Origin: Streptomyces sp. R302
GTDB taxonomy: Bacteria; Actinomycetota; Actinomycetes; Streptomycetales; Streptomycetaceae
Reading direction: 5' to 3'
DNA length: 64,000 nucleotides
NCBI RefSeq assembly: GCF_012927245.1
Contig: NZ_JABBGE010000011.1
Coordinates: 1 to 64,000 of the forward strand
The position numbers and the translations under genes are program-made. The notes beneath the pieces were generated by a model. It was not told the origin of the DNA and made no database searches. It saw nothing but the letters and a program-made list of their open reading frames with translations. Of this stretch, positions 33,157-41,921 are shown piece by piece. Position 1 is the first letter of the stretch, and each line of letters starts with the position of its first letter.

Positions 33157-33375
33157 ATGAGCACCGCCCCCGCCCACGGACCGCGAGACGCGAAGCCGAA
33201 CGGCATTCGGTCGAATTCCCAGACCCCTCCGAAGCCGGTGATCGTCTTCGACGATCCGCTGGACACGCAGTCCGCGGACGACACGGACCGCGGGTGGGGC
33301 GAGCGGCCTCCGGCCGGCGGCGCCGCCGCCGACCTCGCGCGCTTCCTCGACGAGAAGCCGCCGCACCACCTCTGA
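33157..33375 (+). CDS. Small conserved hypothetical protein, leaderless
   Basis: A 72-residue hydrophilic protein with VIVFDDPLDTQSAD in the middle and a C-terminal DLARFLDEKPPHHL. TACCCT at 33145-33150 stands exactly 6 nt before the ATG with no ribosome site, the geometry of a leaderless transcript. Codon usage is normal for the region. It converges on mscL with a 19-bp gap containing a short hairpin (CCGGAG/CTCCGG, 33378-33394). Function unknown. Confidence 0.6.
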   Translation: MSTAPAHGPRDAKPNGIRSNSQTPPKPVIVFDDPLDTQSADDTDRGWGERPPAGGAAADLARFLDEKPPHHL

Positions 33376-33394
33376 CGCCGGAGCGTCCCTCCGG

Positions 33395-33883
33395 TCAGGA
33401 GGTGGAGTGCGTCCCCTTGCCGCTGCTGGGCCCGCGCTGCGAGATGAGGTGGTCGCGGATCTCCTTGAGCACCTCCAGCTCGCTGACCTCCAGGACCTCC
33501 TCCACACCCTCCTTCGCCTTGTCGTGCGCGGCACGCCTGGCGAGGACCTTGGCCATCGGCAGCACCATCAGGAAGTAGACGACGGCCGCGGTGATGAGGA
33601 AGCTGAGGACCGCGCTGAGGACGGTGCCCCACATGATCGGGATGCCGGTGACCACGTTGCCGGCGTCGTCGATCTGGCAGGGGCCCTTGAGACAGGACCG
33701 GTAGCTCTCCAGGTCCTTGGTGCCGAAGGCACCCACCAGCGGGTTGATGACTCCCTTGACCACCGAGTTCACGATGTTGGTGAACGCGGCACCGATGACG
33801 ACCGCCACCGCGAGGTCGATCACGTTCCCGCGCATCAGGAAGGCCTTGAAGCCCTCCATCACGCTTTCCTTCTTCTCGGCCAC
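33395..33883 (-). CDS. mscL: Large-conductance mechanosensitive channel
   Basis: A 162-residue inner-membrane channel that opens on hypo-osmotic shock. EGFKAFLMRGNVIDLAVAVV is the MscL N-terminal helix/TM1 motif, and IGAAFTNIVNSVVKGVINPL contains the pore constriction. A periplasmic loop with one Cys pair (SCLKGPC), TM2 and a charged C-terminal helical bundle (LEVLKEIRDHL) follow. The start is the GTG at 33883 with AAAGG 7 nt upstream; an in-frame TTG lies one codon further out. Confidence 0.93.
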   Translation of the reverse strand: MAEKKESVMEGFKAFLMRGNVIDLAVAVVIGAAFTNIVNSVVKGVINPLVGAFGTKDLESYRSCLKGPCQIDDAGNVVTGIPIMWGTVLSAVLSFLITAAVVYFLMVLPMAKVLARRAAHDKAKEGVEEVLEVSELEVLKEIRDHLISQRGPSSGKGTHSTS

Positions 33884-33997
33884 CAAGGTGCCTTTCTACG
33901 GGTGCGCTGCTGTGTGCGCAGCCATTAGGCCGTGAAGGGCGCAAGGTCGTCCAATCCGTACACACGGGACGGTGACTTGACAGCGAGTCAGTGCGAA

Positions 33998-34564
33998 TCA
34001 GCACAGTGTCACCGCCAGTTGGGACGTGACACCGGCACCTGCCAGCGCCGTGGCGGTCGCCCGGGGCACGGACAGGACGATCAGCGCCCCGCCGTCGGCA
34101 CGAGCCTCCCCCGGGCGTGGGACCTCGGCCACCCGGGCGGCCCGCGCCACCACCCGCACCGCGCTGTCGCCGTTCCCCAGCGGGGAGTTGGCGACGGGCG
34201 CGGCGATGACGTCCACGCGGTCGCCGGCGCGCAGGAGCCGTACGGCCTCCGCGTCGGCGATCCGCACCGGCGCGGACACGAGCCGGACGGGCGCGGGGGG
34301 AGGAACGGGCGCGGGCGCGCGGGCCGCGGCCGCGGGCGCGGTGGCGGGGACGGGCCGGGCGACGGCGGTCAGTGCGAGGGCCGCCGCCGTGAGCAGGAGG
34401 AGCGCGCCGGGCGCGCGGCGCAGCCGGGGCCGGAGCCGTCCGCCGCGGACCCGCAGCGGCGGGAAGTCCGGCACTTCGCAGGGCCCGGGCACGGGTCCGG
34501 TGTTGGCAGTACGTGCGCGGCCCGCACGCGTCACATGGGCAGCGTTCATGTGCGTCGTGTTCAT
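33998..34564 (-). CDS. Membrane-anchored SAF-domain (CpaB/RcpC-like) protein
   Basis: A 188-residue protein. A basic N-terminus (RLRPRLRRAPG) is followed by a single hydrophobic helix (about 53-70), an Ala/Pro-rich linker and a SAF-like beta domain (VRIADAEAVRLLRAGDRVDVIAAP, then ALIVLSVPRATATALAGAG). This layout is that of CpaB/RcpC pilus-assembly or FlgA-like proteins, whose SAF domain may bind glycans. No pilus genes are nearby, so the role is open. DnaA-box-like sequences occur just upstream (34605-34631). Confidence 0.7.
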   Translation of the reverse strand: MNTTHMNAAHVTRAGRARTANTGPVPGPCEVPDFPPLRVRGGRLRPRLRRAPGALLLLTAAALALTAVARPVPATAPAAAARAPAPVPPPAPVRLVSAPVRIADAEAVRLLRAGDRVDVIAAPVANSPLGNGDSAVRVVARAARVAEVPRPGEARADGGALIVLSVPRATATALAGAGVTSQLAVTLC

Positions 34565-34604
34565 GCGGCCACTGTGGCGTCACCTTCGCGATCCCGCTCC
34601 GGCC

Positions 34605-34631
34605 TGTGGACAACCAGCCGCCTGTGAATAA
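34605..34631. promoter_or_regulatory. Two DnaA-box-like nonamers
   Basis: TGTGGACAA (34605-34613) is the exact reverse complement of TTGTCCACA, the favoured Streptomyces DnaA box. TGTGAATAA (34623-34631) is the complement of TTATTCACA. They are 18 bp apart in the same orientation, between the FmdB and SAF-protein genes. Chance occurrence of one box is easy; a phased pair is less so. Confidence 0.35.
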
Positions 34632-34711
34632 CTCGGCCACACCTCAGCCCGGCCACACCTCAGGGGCTTCGGCGATGCTACGTGCTACGTGCTGCGTACT
34701 GCGGGTCTGCC

Positions 34712-35038
34712 TCAGGCGGCCGGCGTCGAGCTGGACGACGTCGAGCTGGACGTCGACGTGCTCGTCGACGAGGCCGGCTTCGCGTCCGAGCCGGACGACG
34801 AGGAGGTGGACGTCGTCGAGGACGTCGAGCTCTTCGCGGCCGGGGAGCTGCTGGACGAGGCGCCGCGGCTGTCGTTCCGGTAGAAGCCGGAGCCCTTGAA
34901 GACGATGCCGACGGCGGAGAACACCTTCTTGAGGCGGCCGTGGCAGGCGGGGCACTCGGTCAGCGCGTCGTCCGTGAACTTCTGGACCGCCTCAAGGCCC
35001 TCGCCGCACTCGGTGCACTGGTACTGGTAGGTCGGCAC
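34712..35038 (-). CDS. FmdB-family zinc-ribbon protein with Ser/Thr-rich tail
   Basis: A 108-residue protein. The N-terminal zinc ribbon is YQYQCTECGEGLE with CPACHGRLKK (two CxxC pairs), then VFSAVGIVFKGSGFYRND, the family's conserved end. The remaining half is almost only Ser, Thr, Ala and Asp. The GTG at 35038 was chosen because GGAGG lies 7 nt upstream; a GTG at 35056 is in frame but overlaps that site. FmdB was first seen in formamide/formate operons but its molecular role is unknown. Confidence 0.85.
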   Translation of the reverse strand: MPTYQYQCTECGEGLEAVQKFTDDALTECPACHGRLKKVFSAVGIVFKGSGFYRNDSRGASSSSSPAAKSSTSSTTSTSSSSGSDAKPASSTSTSTSSSTSSSSTPAA

Positions 35039-35106
35039 TAGTCTTCCTCCTGGCACTCACACTCATCGAGTGCTAACGACGATCCATAGTGACGTATTCC
35101 GTCGGT

Positions 35107-36399
35107 TCAGTCCACCGCCACCGGCACGCGGTGACCGATGCCACGTGCCGCGGCCCGTGCCGCGACCCGGCTCGCCTCGCGCGGCTTGAGCCGCGAACGC
35201 AGGGCGATCAGCGTGACGAAGGCGAGCGCGGTGCCCGCGGCGGGGACGAGGAATCCGGCGCCGGAGCCGTGGGCGTCGGCGAGGCGGCCGGCGACCGTGA
35301 CGGCGAGGGCCTGGCCGAGGGCGACGGCGCCGGTGAGCCAGGTGAAGGCCTCGGTGCGGGCGGTGGCCGGGATCAGGGTCTCGACGATGGTGTAGCCGGT
35401 GATCAGGGCCGGGGCGATGCACAGGCCGACGACGAGGCCGAGGGCGCCGAGCAGGAGCACCGAGTGCGTGGTCCACAGCAGGGACGCGGCGACGGTGAGG
35501 CCGGCGTAGCCCAGGATCAGGCGGCGGCGGGGGCCGGTCTTCCAGGCGATGGCGCCCATGGCGATGCCGGCGAGCATGTTGCCGGCGGCGAAGACGCCGT
35601 AGAGGAGGCCGTTGGCGCCGGGGTTGCCGATCTCCTCGCTGAAGGCGGTGAGGGAGACCTGCATGCCGCCGAAGACGGCGCCGATGCCGAGGAAGGCGAC
35701 GATCAGGACGCGGACGCCGGGGACGGAGAGCGCGGAGCGGCGCGGCTCGGCGCCTTCCCGGCCCGCGGCGGCGAGCGCGCCGAAGGCGGGCTGGGTGGCG
35801 CGCTGGGCGGCGAAGAAGAGGCCGCCGACGAGGGTGAGGGCGGCTTCGGTGATCAGGCCGGCGGCCGGGTGGACGCCGGTGGAGAGGGCGGTGGCGAGGA
35901 CCGGGCCGACGACGAAGGTGAACTCGTCGGTGACGGACTCGAAGGCCGCGGCGGTCGGCATCAGCGGGGTGCCGTCGAGCTTGGCCGCCCAGCGGGCCCG
36001 GACCATGGGGCCGACCTGCGGGACGGAGGCGCCGGCGGGCACGGCGGCGAGGAACAGCGCCCACAGCGGGGCGCCGGCCAGCGCGAGCACGACGAGCAGG
36101 GAGACGGCCGCGGAGTGGACGATGACGCCCGGGACGAGGACGGCGCGCTGGCCGAAGCGGTCGGCGAGCTTGCCGCTCTGCGGGGCGAAGAGCGCCATGG
36201 AGACACCGGTGACGGCGGCGACGGCGCCTGCGCTGCCGTAGGAACCGGTGGTGTGCTGGACGAGCAGGACGATGCCGATGGTCAGCATCGCGAACGGCTG
36301 CCGGGCGGCGAAGCCGGGGATCAGGAAGGAGAGCGCACCGGGGGTGCGGAGCAGCTGCCCGTAGCCGGGCCGCTTCTCGGAGACGACCGTGGACGCCAC
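35107..36399 (-). CDS. MFS transporter
   Basis: A 430-residue, about 12-TM permease with SGKLADRFGQRAVLVPG in loop 2-3 and a matching signature in the second half. There is no close match to a substrate-defined group; it resembles the small-molecule exporter/YbfB-like MFS proteins frequent in Streptomyces. The start is GTG at 36399. The upstream 272-bp spacer carries a CTCTGC-GTCAG-GCAGAG hairpin (36546-36562). Confidence 0.82.
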   Translation of the reverse strand: MASTVVSEKRPGYGQLLRTPGALSFLIPGFAARQPFAMLTIGIVLLVQHTTGSYGSAGAVAAVTGVSMALFAPQSGKLADRFGQRAVLVPGVIVHSAAVSLLVVLALAGAPLWALFLAAVPAGASVPQVGPMVRARWAAKLDGTPLMPTAAAFESVTDEFTFVVGPVLATALSTGVHPAAGLITEAALTLVGGLFFAAQRATQPAFGALAAAGREGAEPRRSALSVPGVRVLIVAFLGIGAVFGGMQVSLTAFSEEIGNPGANGLLYGVFAAGNMLAGIAMGAIAWKTGPRRRLILGYAGLTVAASLLWTTHSVLLLGALGLVVGLCIAPALITGYTIVETLIPATARTEAFTWLTGAVALGQALAVTVAGRLADAHGSGAGFLVPAAGTALAFVTLIALRSRLKPREASRVAARAAARGIGHRVPVAVD

Positions 36400-36545
36400 G
36401 GTCCTGGCCTTTCTGCCGCCTGGTAGCGCGCGGGCACGGTGGTGCCGGTCTCGCCGAGAGCTGTCCTCATGCGCGGAACTGCGGTAGATACCGGGAGGGC
36501 CCCACTGCGGGAGGGGGCGCCGCGGCCGCCATACGGTCGCGCCAG

Positions 36546-36562
36546 CTCTGCGTCAGGCAGAG
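36546..36562 (-). terminator. Small hairpin between antiporter and MFS genes
   Basis: CTCTGC (36546-36551) and GCAGAG (36557-36562) pair around GTCAG. It follows the antiporter stop (36672) on the minus strand by 110 bp and precedes the MFS start. It may be a weak terminator or an operator. Confidence 0.4.
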
Positions 36563-36671
36563 TTGGTTCGATCAAGTGTGCCTTCATGGTACAGGGAGGA
36601 GTGCTCTCCCGCCTGTGATTCCACTGGGGAGAACGCTCCTGGCCCCGAAATGATCGCGATAATCCCGTCGA

Positions 36672-38264
36672 TCAGCGGCTCGTCGGTCCGGGGTCGGCCG
36701 GCGGCGGCGCGTTCTTGCCCGTCATGGAGGCCGGCCGGTGGAAGCGGGTCGCCGTCGTGGTGACCGCCTTCCGTCCGTCCCCGGTGCCGAGCCAGCCGGC
36801 GAGCTTGCCGCCCTGGCCGACCGCGCGCAGCCGCCGCTCGGTGGCGTCGCGCACCGGGTCGGTGGCGACGACGAGCAGCTCGTCGCCCTTGCGCAGCACG
36901 GTCGCGGGGCCCGGTACGAAGCTGGCTTCGTCCCGTACGACGAGGGTGACGGCGGCGCCGGCCGGGAGGCGCAGTTCGGCGACCTCGACGCCGTGCATCT
37001 TGGAGCCGGGCGGGATGGCGACGGAGAGCAGGTGGCCGCGGAGCCGTTCCAGCGGGGCGGACTCGACGCCGAGGTCGGCGGCGCCGGCGGTGTCGCCGAG
37101 CTTCAGCGCCCTGGCCAGGTAGGGGAGGGTCGGGCCCTGGACGAGGGTGTAGACGACGACCAGGACGAAGACGATGTTGAAGATCCGTTCGCTGCCGTCG
37201 ATCTGCCCCACCATCGGGATGGTGGCGAGGATGATGGGGACGGCTCCGCGCAGGCCGGCCCAGGACATGAGGGCCTGTTCCTGCCAGGGGATGCGGAAGG
37301 GCAGCAGGCTGACCAGGACCTCCAGGGGCCGGGCGACCGTGGTGAGGACGAGGCCGATGACGACGGCCGGCCAGAAGTCGTTGACGAGCTCGTGCGGGGT
37401 GACGAGCAGGCCGAGCAGGACGAACATGCCGATCTGGGCGATCCAGCCGAGTCCCTCGGCGAAGCCGCGGTTGGCGGGGGCGTGCGGCAGCTTGGCGTTG
37501 CCGAGGATCATCGAGGCGAGGTAGACGGCGAGGAAGCCGGAGCCGTGGGCGAGGGCGCCGGCCGCGTAGGCGGTGACGGCGATGGCCATGACGGCGATCG
37601 GGTAGAGGCCGGAGGCGGGCAGGGCGATGTGCTTGAGCCCGTACGCCCCGAGGAAGCCGACGGCGAGGCCGACGGCGGCGCCGATGGCGAGCTCCAGGGC
37701 GATCTCGCCGACGAGGACGTACCAGTGGTCGACGGGTCCCGCGGTGGAGAAGGCGACGACGAGGATGACGACGGGGGCGTCGTTGAAGCCGGACTCGGCT
37801 TCGAGCACGCCGGTGACCCGGGCGGGCAGCGGCACCTTGCGCAGTACGGAGAAGACGGCGGCGGCGTCGGTGGAGGAGACGACGGCGCCGATGATCAGCG
37901 CCTGGCGCCACTCCAGGCCGACGAGGTAGTGGGCGCCGGCGGCGGTGACGCCGACGGAGACGGCGACGCCGACGGTGGAGAGGACGACCGCGGCCGGCAG
38001 GGCCGGCCTGATCTCCTTCCACTTCGTGCCGAGACCGCCCTCGGCGAGGATGACGACGAGGGCCGCGTAGCCGATGACCTGGGTGAGTTCGGCGTTGTCG
38101 AAGGCGACGCCGCCGATGCCGTCCTGCCCGATGGCGACGCCGATGCCGAGGTACAGCAGAAGGCTGGGGAGCCCGCTCCGGGACGAGATCCGCACGGCGG
38201 CGACCGCGATCAGCAGCACCAGCGAGCTGATCAGCAGGAGTTCGTTGAGCTCGTGGACAGTCAG
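36672..38264 (-). CDS. K+/H+ antiporter with C-terminal TrkA-C domain, CTG start
   Basis: A 530-residue CPA1-type cation/proton antiporter. Membrane part: GLPSLLLYLGIGVAIG, ALIIGAVVSSTDAAAVFSVL, and the ion-binding ESGFNDAPVVILV. The C-terminal 100 residues form an RCK_C/TrkA-C domain (IPPGSKMHGVEVAELRLP, DELLVVATDP). Conserved N-terminal sequence TVHELNELLLISSLVLL continues upstream of the GTG at 38219 to a CTG at 38264 that has AAGGAA at suitable spacing; an in-frame TAA lies further up and no ATG/GTG/TTG intervenes. The likely role is K+ or Na+ extrusion and pH control. Confidence 0.85.
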   Translation of the reverse strand: MTVHELNELLLISSLVLLIAVAAVRISSRSGLPSLLLYLGIGVAIGQDGIGGVAFDNAELTQVIGYAALVVILAEGGLGTKWKEIRPALPAAVVLSTVGVAVSVGVTAAGAHYLVGLEWRQALIIGAVVSSTDAAAVFSVLRKVPLPARVTGVLEAESGFNDAPVVILVVAFSTAGPVDHWYVLVGEIALELAIGAAVGLAVGFLGAYGLKHIALPASGLYPIAVMAIAVTAYAAGALAHGSGFLAVYLASMILGNAKLPHAPANRGFAEGLGWIAQIGMFVLLGLLVTPHELVNDFWPAVVIGLVLTTVARPLEVLVSLLPFRIPWQEQALMSWAGLRGAVPIILATIPMVGQIDGSERIFNIVFVLVVVYTLVQGPTLPYLARALKLGDTAGAADLGVESAPLERLRGHLLSVAIPPGSKMHGVEVAELRLPAGAAVTLVVRDEASFVPGPATVLRKGDELLVVATDPVRDATERRLRAVGQGGKLAGWLGTGDGRKAVTTTATRFHRPASMTGKNAPPPADPGPTSR

Positions 38265-38489
38265 TGCGCCGTTCCTTCCCCTCGTCCGCGCCGGATCGTT
38301 CCTCCAGCGGGCGGTACTTCGTTACCTTACCTAATCTTTAACGCTTTCTTGACGCCCCCCTCGCGGCCTCCGCTTCCCCGATGCGGTCATCAGTGCGGTT
38401 CCTCCCTGACACCGAGTCCAGGGCGCCCAGGGGCTGCGCCTAAGGTTGCTCCCGTACTCCAGGACCACCCTGCCCCTCGAAGGACAGCG

Positions 38490-41219
38490 ATGCCCTCCAA
38501 CACGACCGCGCCCCCCGCCAAGAAGAAAGGCAGGCGCGCCCGCCTGATCGTCCTGCTCCTGGTCCTCGCGCTGGTCGGGGCCGTCGCCTTCGGCGGCTGG
38601 TGGGGAGTCGGCACCGTCCGCGCCTCGTTCCCGCAGACCACCGGCGAGGTCAGGATCGACTCCCTCTCCGGCGGCGTCGAGGTCAAACGGGACGCCCACG
38701 GCATCCCGCAGATCTACGCGGACAACGAGACCGACCTCTTCCGCGCCCAGGGCTACGTCCAGGCGCAGGACCGCTTCTACGAGATGGACGTCCGCCGGCA
38801 CCTCACCGCCGGCCGCCTCTCCGAGATGTTCGGCGAGGGCCAGGTCGAGACCGACGCCTTCCTGCGCACCCTCGGCTGGCGCCGGGTCGCGCAGCAGGAG
38901 TACGACAAGGTCCTGGCGCCGGAGACGAAGAAGTACCTCCAGGCGTACGCGGAGGGCGTCAACGCCTATCTGAAGGACCGGGAGCCGAAGGACGTCTCCG
39001 TCGAGTACGCGGCCCTCGCCTTCACCAACGACTACACGATCGAGCCGTGGACCCCGGTCGACTCGGTCGCCTGGCTCAAGGCCATGGCCTGGGACCTGCG
39101 CGGCAACATGCAGGACGAGATCGACCGCTCGCTGCTCACCAGCCGGCTGACCCCGGCCCAGATCAAGCAGCTGTACCCGGCGTACCCGTACGAGCTCCAC
39201 CAGCCGATCGTCGATCGCGGCGCGGTCGACCCGGTGACGAAGAAGTTCGACCCGAAGGCCGGCGCGGACGAGGAGTCCGAGGACGGTACGGGGACGGGTG
39301 CGGGCTCCGGCGGCGCGAGCCCCCAGCTCGCCGCGCTCGCCGGCCTCTCCGAGGTCCTCGACTCCGTCCCGGCCCTGCTCGGCCCCAACGGCAACGGCAT
39401 CGGCTCCAACTCCTGGGTCGTCTCCGGGAACCTCACCACCTCCGGCAAGCCGCTGCTCGCCAACGACCCGCACCTCGCGCCGATGCTGCCGTCCCTCTGG
39501 TACCAGATGGGCCTGCACTGCCGCTCGGTCTCCGCGACCTGCCGCTACGACGTCGCCGGCTACACCTTCTCCGGCATGCCCGGCGTGATCATCGGCCACA
39601 ACGACTCCATCGCCTGGGGCCTCACCAACCTCGGCGCCGACGTCACCGACCTCTACCTGGAGAAGGTCAGCCCCGACGGCTACCTCGTCGACGGCAAGGT
39701 CAAGCCGTTCGACACCCGCGAGGAGGTCATCAAGGTCGCCGGCGGCCGCGACCGGCCCATCACCATCCGCTCCACCGAGCACGGCCCGCTGGTCTCCGAC
39801 CGCTCCGCCGAGCTGGAGAAGGTCGGGCAGACCGCCCCCGTCGGCAACTCCGCCCCCGACCGCTCCACCGGCTACGGCGTCTCCCTCCAGTGGACCGCCC
39901 TGACGCCCGGCAAGTCCATGGACGCGATCTTCGCGATCGACCGCGCCAAGAACTTCAAGCAGTTCCGGGCCGCCGCGAAGAACTTCGAGGTCCCCTCGCA
40001 GAACCTCGTGTACGCCGACACCGAGGGCCACATCGGCTACCAGTCGCCCGGCAAGATCCCGCGGCGCACCAAGGGCGACGGCACCCTGCCAGCGCCGGGC
40101 TGGGACTCCTCGTACAAGTGGAAGGGGTACATCCCCTTCGAGCAGCTGCCGTACGAGTACGACCCGGAGCGCGGCTACATCGTCACCGCCAACCAGGCCG
40201 TGATCTCCCCGCAGCAGTACCCCGACCTGCTCACCAAGGACTGGGGCTACGGCTCCCGCAGCCAGCGGATCAACGACCTCATCGAGTCGAAGACCAAGGA
40301 CGGCGGCAAGATCTCGCCGGACGACATGCGGACCATGCAGACCGACAACCGCAGCGAGATCGCCACCCTGCTCAACCCGCTGCTGCTGAAGATCGACATC
40401 TCCGACCCGTACGTCCGCGAGGCGCAGAAGCTCCTCGAAGGCTGGGACTACACCCAGGAGCCCGACTCGGCCGCCGCCGCGTACTTCAACGCGGTGTGGC
40501 GCAACGTCCTCAAGCTCTCCTTCGGCGACAAGCTGCCCAAGGAGGTGCGCACCGAGGGCGACTGCATCAACGTGCGCCCGGTCGACGCCACCGGCCCGGT
40601 CGACGAGCAGAACAAGCTGGTCCGCGAGTGCGGCGAGCGCGACCCCGACTCGGCGCAGCCGGACGGCGGCGACCGCTGGTACGAGGTGGTGCGCCCGCTC
40701 CTCAAGCAGGAGGAGAGCGCGTGGTGGAAGACGCCCGCCACCCGCACCGACCCGGCCACCGAGACCCGCGACCAGCTGCTCGCCCGGGCCATGAAGGACG
40801 CCCGCTGGGAGCTGACCGCCAAGCTCGGCAAGGACGTCTCCACCTGGAGCTGGGGCCGGCTGCACCAGCTGACCCTGGAGAACCAGACCCTCGGCACCGC
40901 CGGTCCCGGCATGGTGCGACGGCTGCTCAACCGCGGCCCGTGGAACCTCGGCGGCGGCGAGGCGGCCGTCGACGCCACCGGCTGGAACGCGGCCGGCGGC
41001 TACGAGGTCATCTGGGTGCCGTCGATGCGGATGGTCGTGAACGTCGGCGACTGGGACAAGTCCCGGTGGATCAACCTGACCGGCGCCTCCGGCCACGCCT
41101 TCCACGACAACTACACCGACCAGACGGACGCCTGGGCGAGCGGCGAGCTGTACGACTGGGCCTACGGCAAGGCGGCGGTCGACGCGGCGGCGAAGGACAC
41201 GCTGACGCTCAAGCCGTGA
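38490..41219 (+). CDS. Penicillin acylase family (Ntn) amidohydrolase
   Basis: A 909-residue precursor with a Lys/Arg-rich N-terminus and a hydrophobic signal or anchor (about 18-45), so it acts outside the membrane. VEVKRDAHGIPQIYADNETD and QGYVQAQDRFYEMDVRRH are typical alpha-chain motifs. The autocatalytic nucleophile is Ser306 in GIGSNSWVVSG, preceded by a spacer peptide rich in Gly/Glu. The beta chain includes NDPHLAP. Family members hydrolyse penicillins, acyl-homoserine lactones or cyclic lipopeptides; specificity is not readable. AAGGA precedes the ATG by 5 nt. It ends directly against the convergent folate gene. Confidence 0.87.
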   Translation: MPSNTTAPPAKKKGRRARLIVLLLVLALVGAVAFGGWWGVGTVRASFPQTTGEVRIDSLSGGVEVKRDAHGIPQIYADNETDLFRAQGYVQAQDRFYEMDVRRHLTAGRLSEMFGEGQVETDAFLRTLGWRRVAQQEYDKVLAPETKKYLQAYAEGVNAYLKDREPKDVSVEYAALAFTNDYTIEPWTPVDSVAWLKAMAWDLRGNMQDEIDRSLLTSRLTPAQIKQLYPAYPYELHQPIVDRGAVDPVTKKFDPKAGADEESEDGTGTGAGSGGASPQLAALAGLSEVLDSVPALLGPNGNGIGSNSWVVSGNLTTSGKPLLANDPHLAPMLPSLWYQMGLHCRSVSATCRYDVAGYTFSGMPGVIIGHNDSIAWGLTNLGADVTDLYLEKVSPDGYLVDGKVKPFDTREEVIKVAGGRDRPITIRSTEHGPLVSDRSAELEKVGQTAPVGNSAPDRSTGYGVSLQWTALTPGKSMDAIFAIDRAKNFKQFRAAAKNFEVPSQNLVYADTEGHIGYQSPGKIPRRTKGDGTLPAPGWDSSYKWKGYIPFEQLPYEYDPERGYIVTANQAVISPQQYPDLLTKDWGYGSRSQRINDLIESKTKDGGKISPDDMRTMQTDNRSEIATLLNPLLLKIDISDPYVREAQKLLEGWDYTQEPDSAAAAYFNAVWRNVLKLSFGDKLPKEVRTEGDCINVRPVDATGPVDEQNKLVRECGERDPDSAQPDGGDRWYEVVRPLLKQEESAWWKTPATRTDPATETRDQLLARAMKDARWELTAKLGKDVSTWSWGRLHQLTLENQTLGTAGPGMVRRLLNRGPWNLGGGEAAVDATGWNAAGGYEVIWVPSMRMVVNVGDWDKSRWINLTGASGHAFHDNYTDQTDAWASGELYDWAYGKAAVDAAAKDTLTLKP

Positions 41220-41825
41220 TCAGGAACGGCCGAAACGGGTCGCCCCGTCCGGGGTGACCACCGCGTGCACGGGGTGGTCGTGCGGTTCCTCCGGGACCCG
41301 CGCGACCACCTCGTCCGCGTAGAGGAGCACCACCAGGGCCGGGTCCTTCCCGGCCCGCGCGAGCCGGGCGAGGACCCGGTCGTACGAGCCGCCGCCCCGG
41401 CCGAGGCGCATGCCGCGCGCGTCCACCGCGAGCCCCGGCAGCAGCACCGCGTCCGCCGTGCACACGGCGTCCGGTCCGAGCCGCGGGCCGGTCGGTTCGA
41501 GCAGGCCGCGGCCGGCCTTCGCGAGCGCCCCGGGCCCTTCGTACGCCGCCCAGTCCAGGTCGTTGTCGGGCAGCAGGACCGGCAGCAGGACCCGCACCCC
41601 GCGCGCGTGGAGCGCGTCGAGGAGGGCGCGGGTGCCGGGTTCGCGGCCGACGGAGACGTATGCGGCGACGGTGGCGGCCCCGGACAGTTCGGGCAGGTCG
41701 ACGCCGTGGGAGGCCAGCGCCCCGGCGGTCCGCGCGAGGGCCTCGGGGGAGAGGGCGGCGCGCGCGTCGAGCAGCCGGCGGCGCAGCAGGGCCTTTTCGG
41801 ACAAGTCGGGATTCTCTTTTCGCAC
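41220..41825 (-). CDS. 5-formyltetrahydrofolate cyclo-ligase
   Basis: A 201-residue enzyme converting 5-formyl-THF with ATP to 5,10-methenyl-THF. SEKALLRRRLLDARAALSPE at the N-terminus, VAAYVSVGREPGT, and the ATP/Mg loop GMRLGRGGGSYDRVL are family signatures. The GTG at 41825 starts the conserved part. Its stop touches the stop of the penicillin-acylase gene without any gap. It is divergent from galU with a 96-bp promoter region. Confidence 0.9.
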   Translation of the reverse strand: MRKENPDLSEKALLRRRLLDARAALSPEALARTAGALASHGVDLPELSGAATVAAYVSVGREPGTRALLDALHARGVRVLLPVLLPDNDLDWAAYEGPGALAKAGRGLLEPTGPRLGPDAVCTADAVLLPGLAVDARGMRLGRGGGSYDRVLARLARAGKDPALVVLLYADEVVARVPEEPHDHPVHAVVTPDGATRFGRS

Positions 41826-41921
41826 GGTGGTCCCTTAGGAATCTCACGTAACAGTCTTTATGCGGGGAAAGTTAATCGGAAGCACATCTTTGTCTCATTC
41901 CCTAGCGGTTAAGGTGCCTGC

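Noticed and set aside
36321-36587. 88-codon minus-strand frame between the MFS and antiporter genes
   Set aside because: Overlaps the MFS N-terminus, has no ribosome site and includes a hairpin; composition is not protein-like.
38321-38345. DmdR/DtxR iron-box before the antiporter
   Set aside because: The reverse strand reads TTAGGTAAGGTAACG, good for the left half of the iron box, but the right half does not match. Probably part of an ordinary AT-rich promoter.
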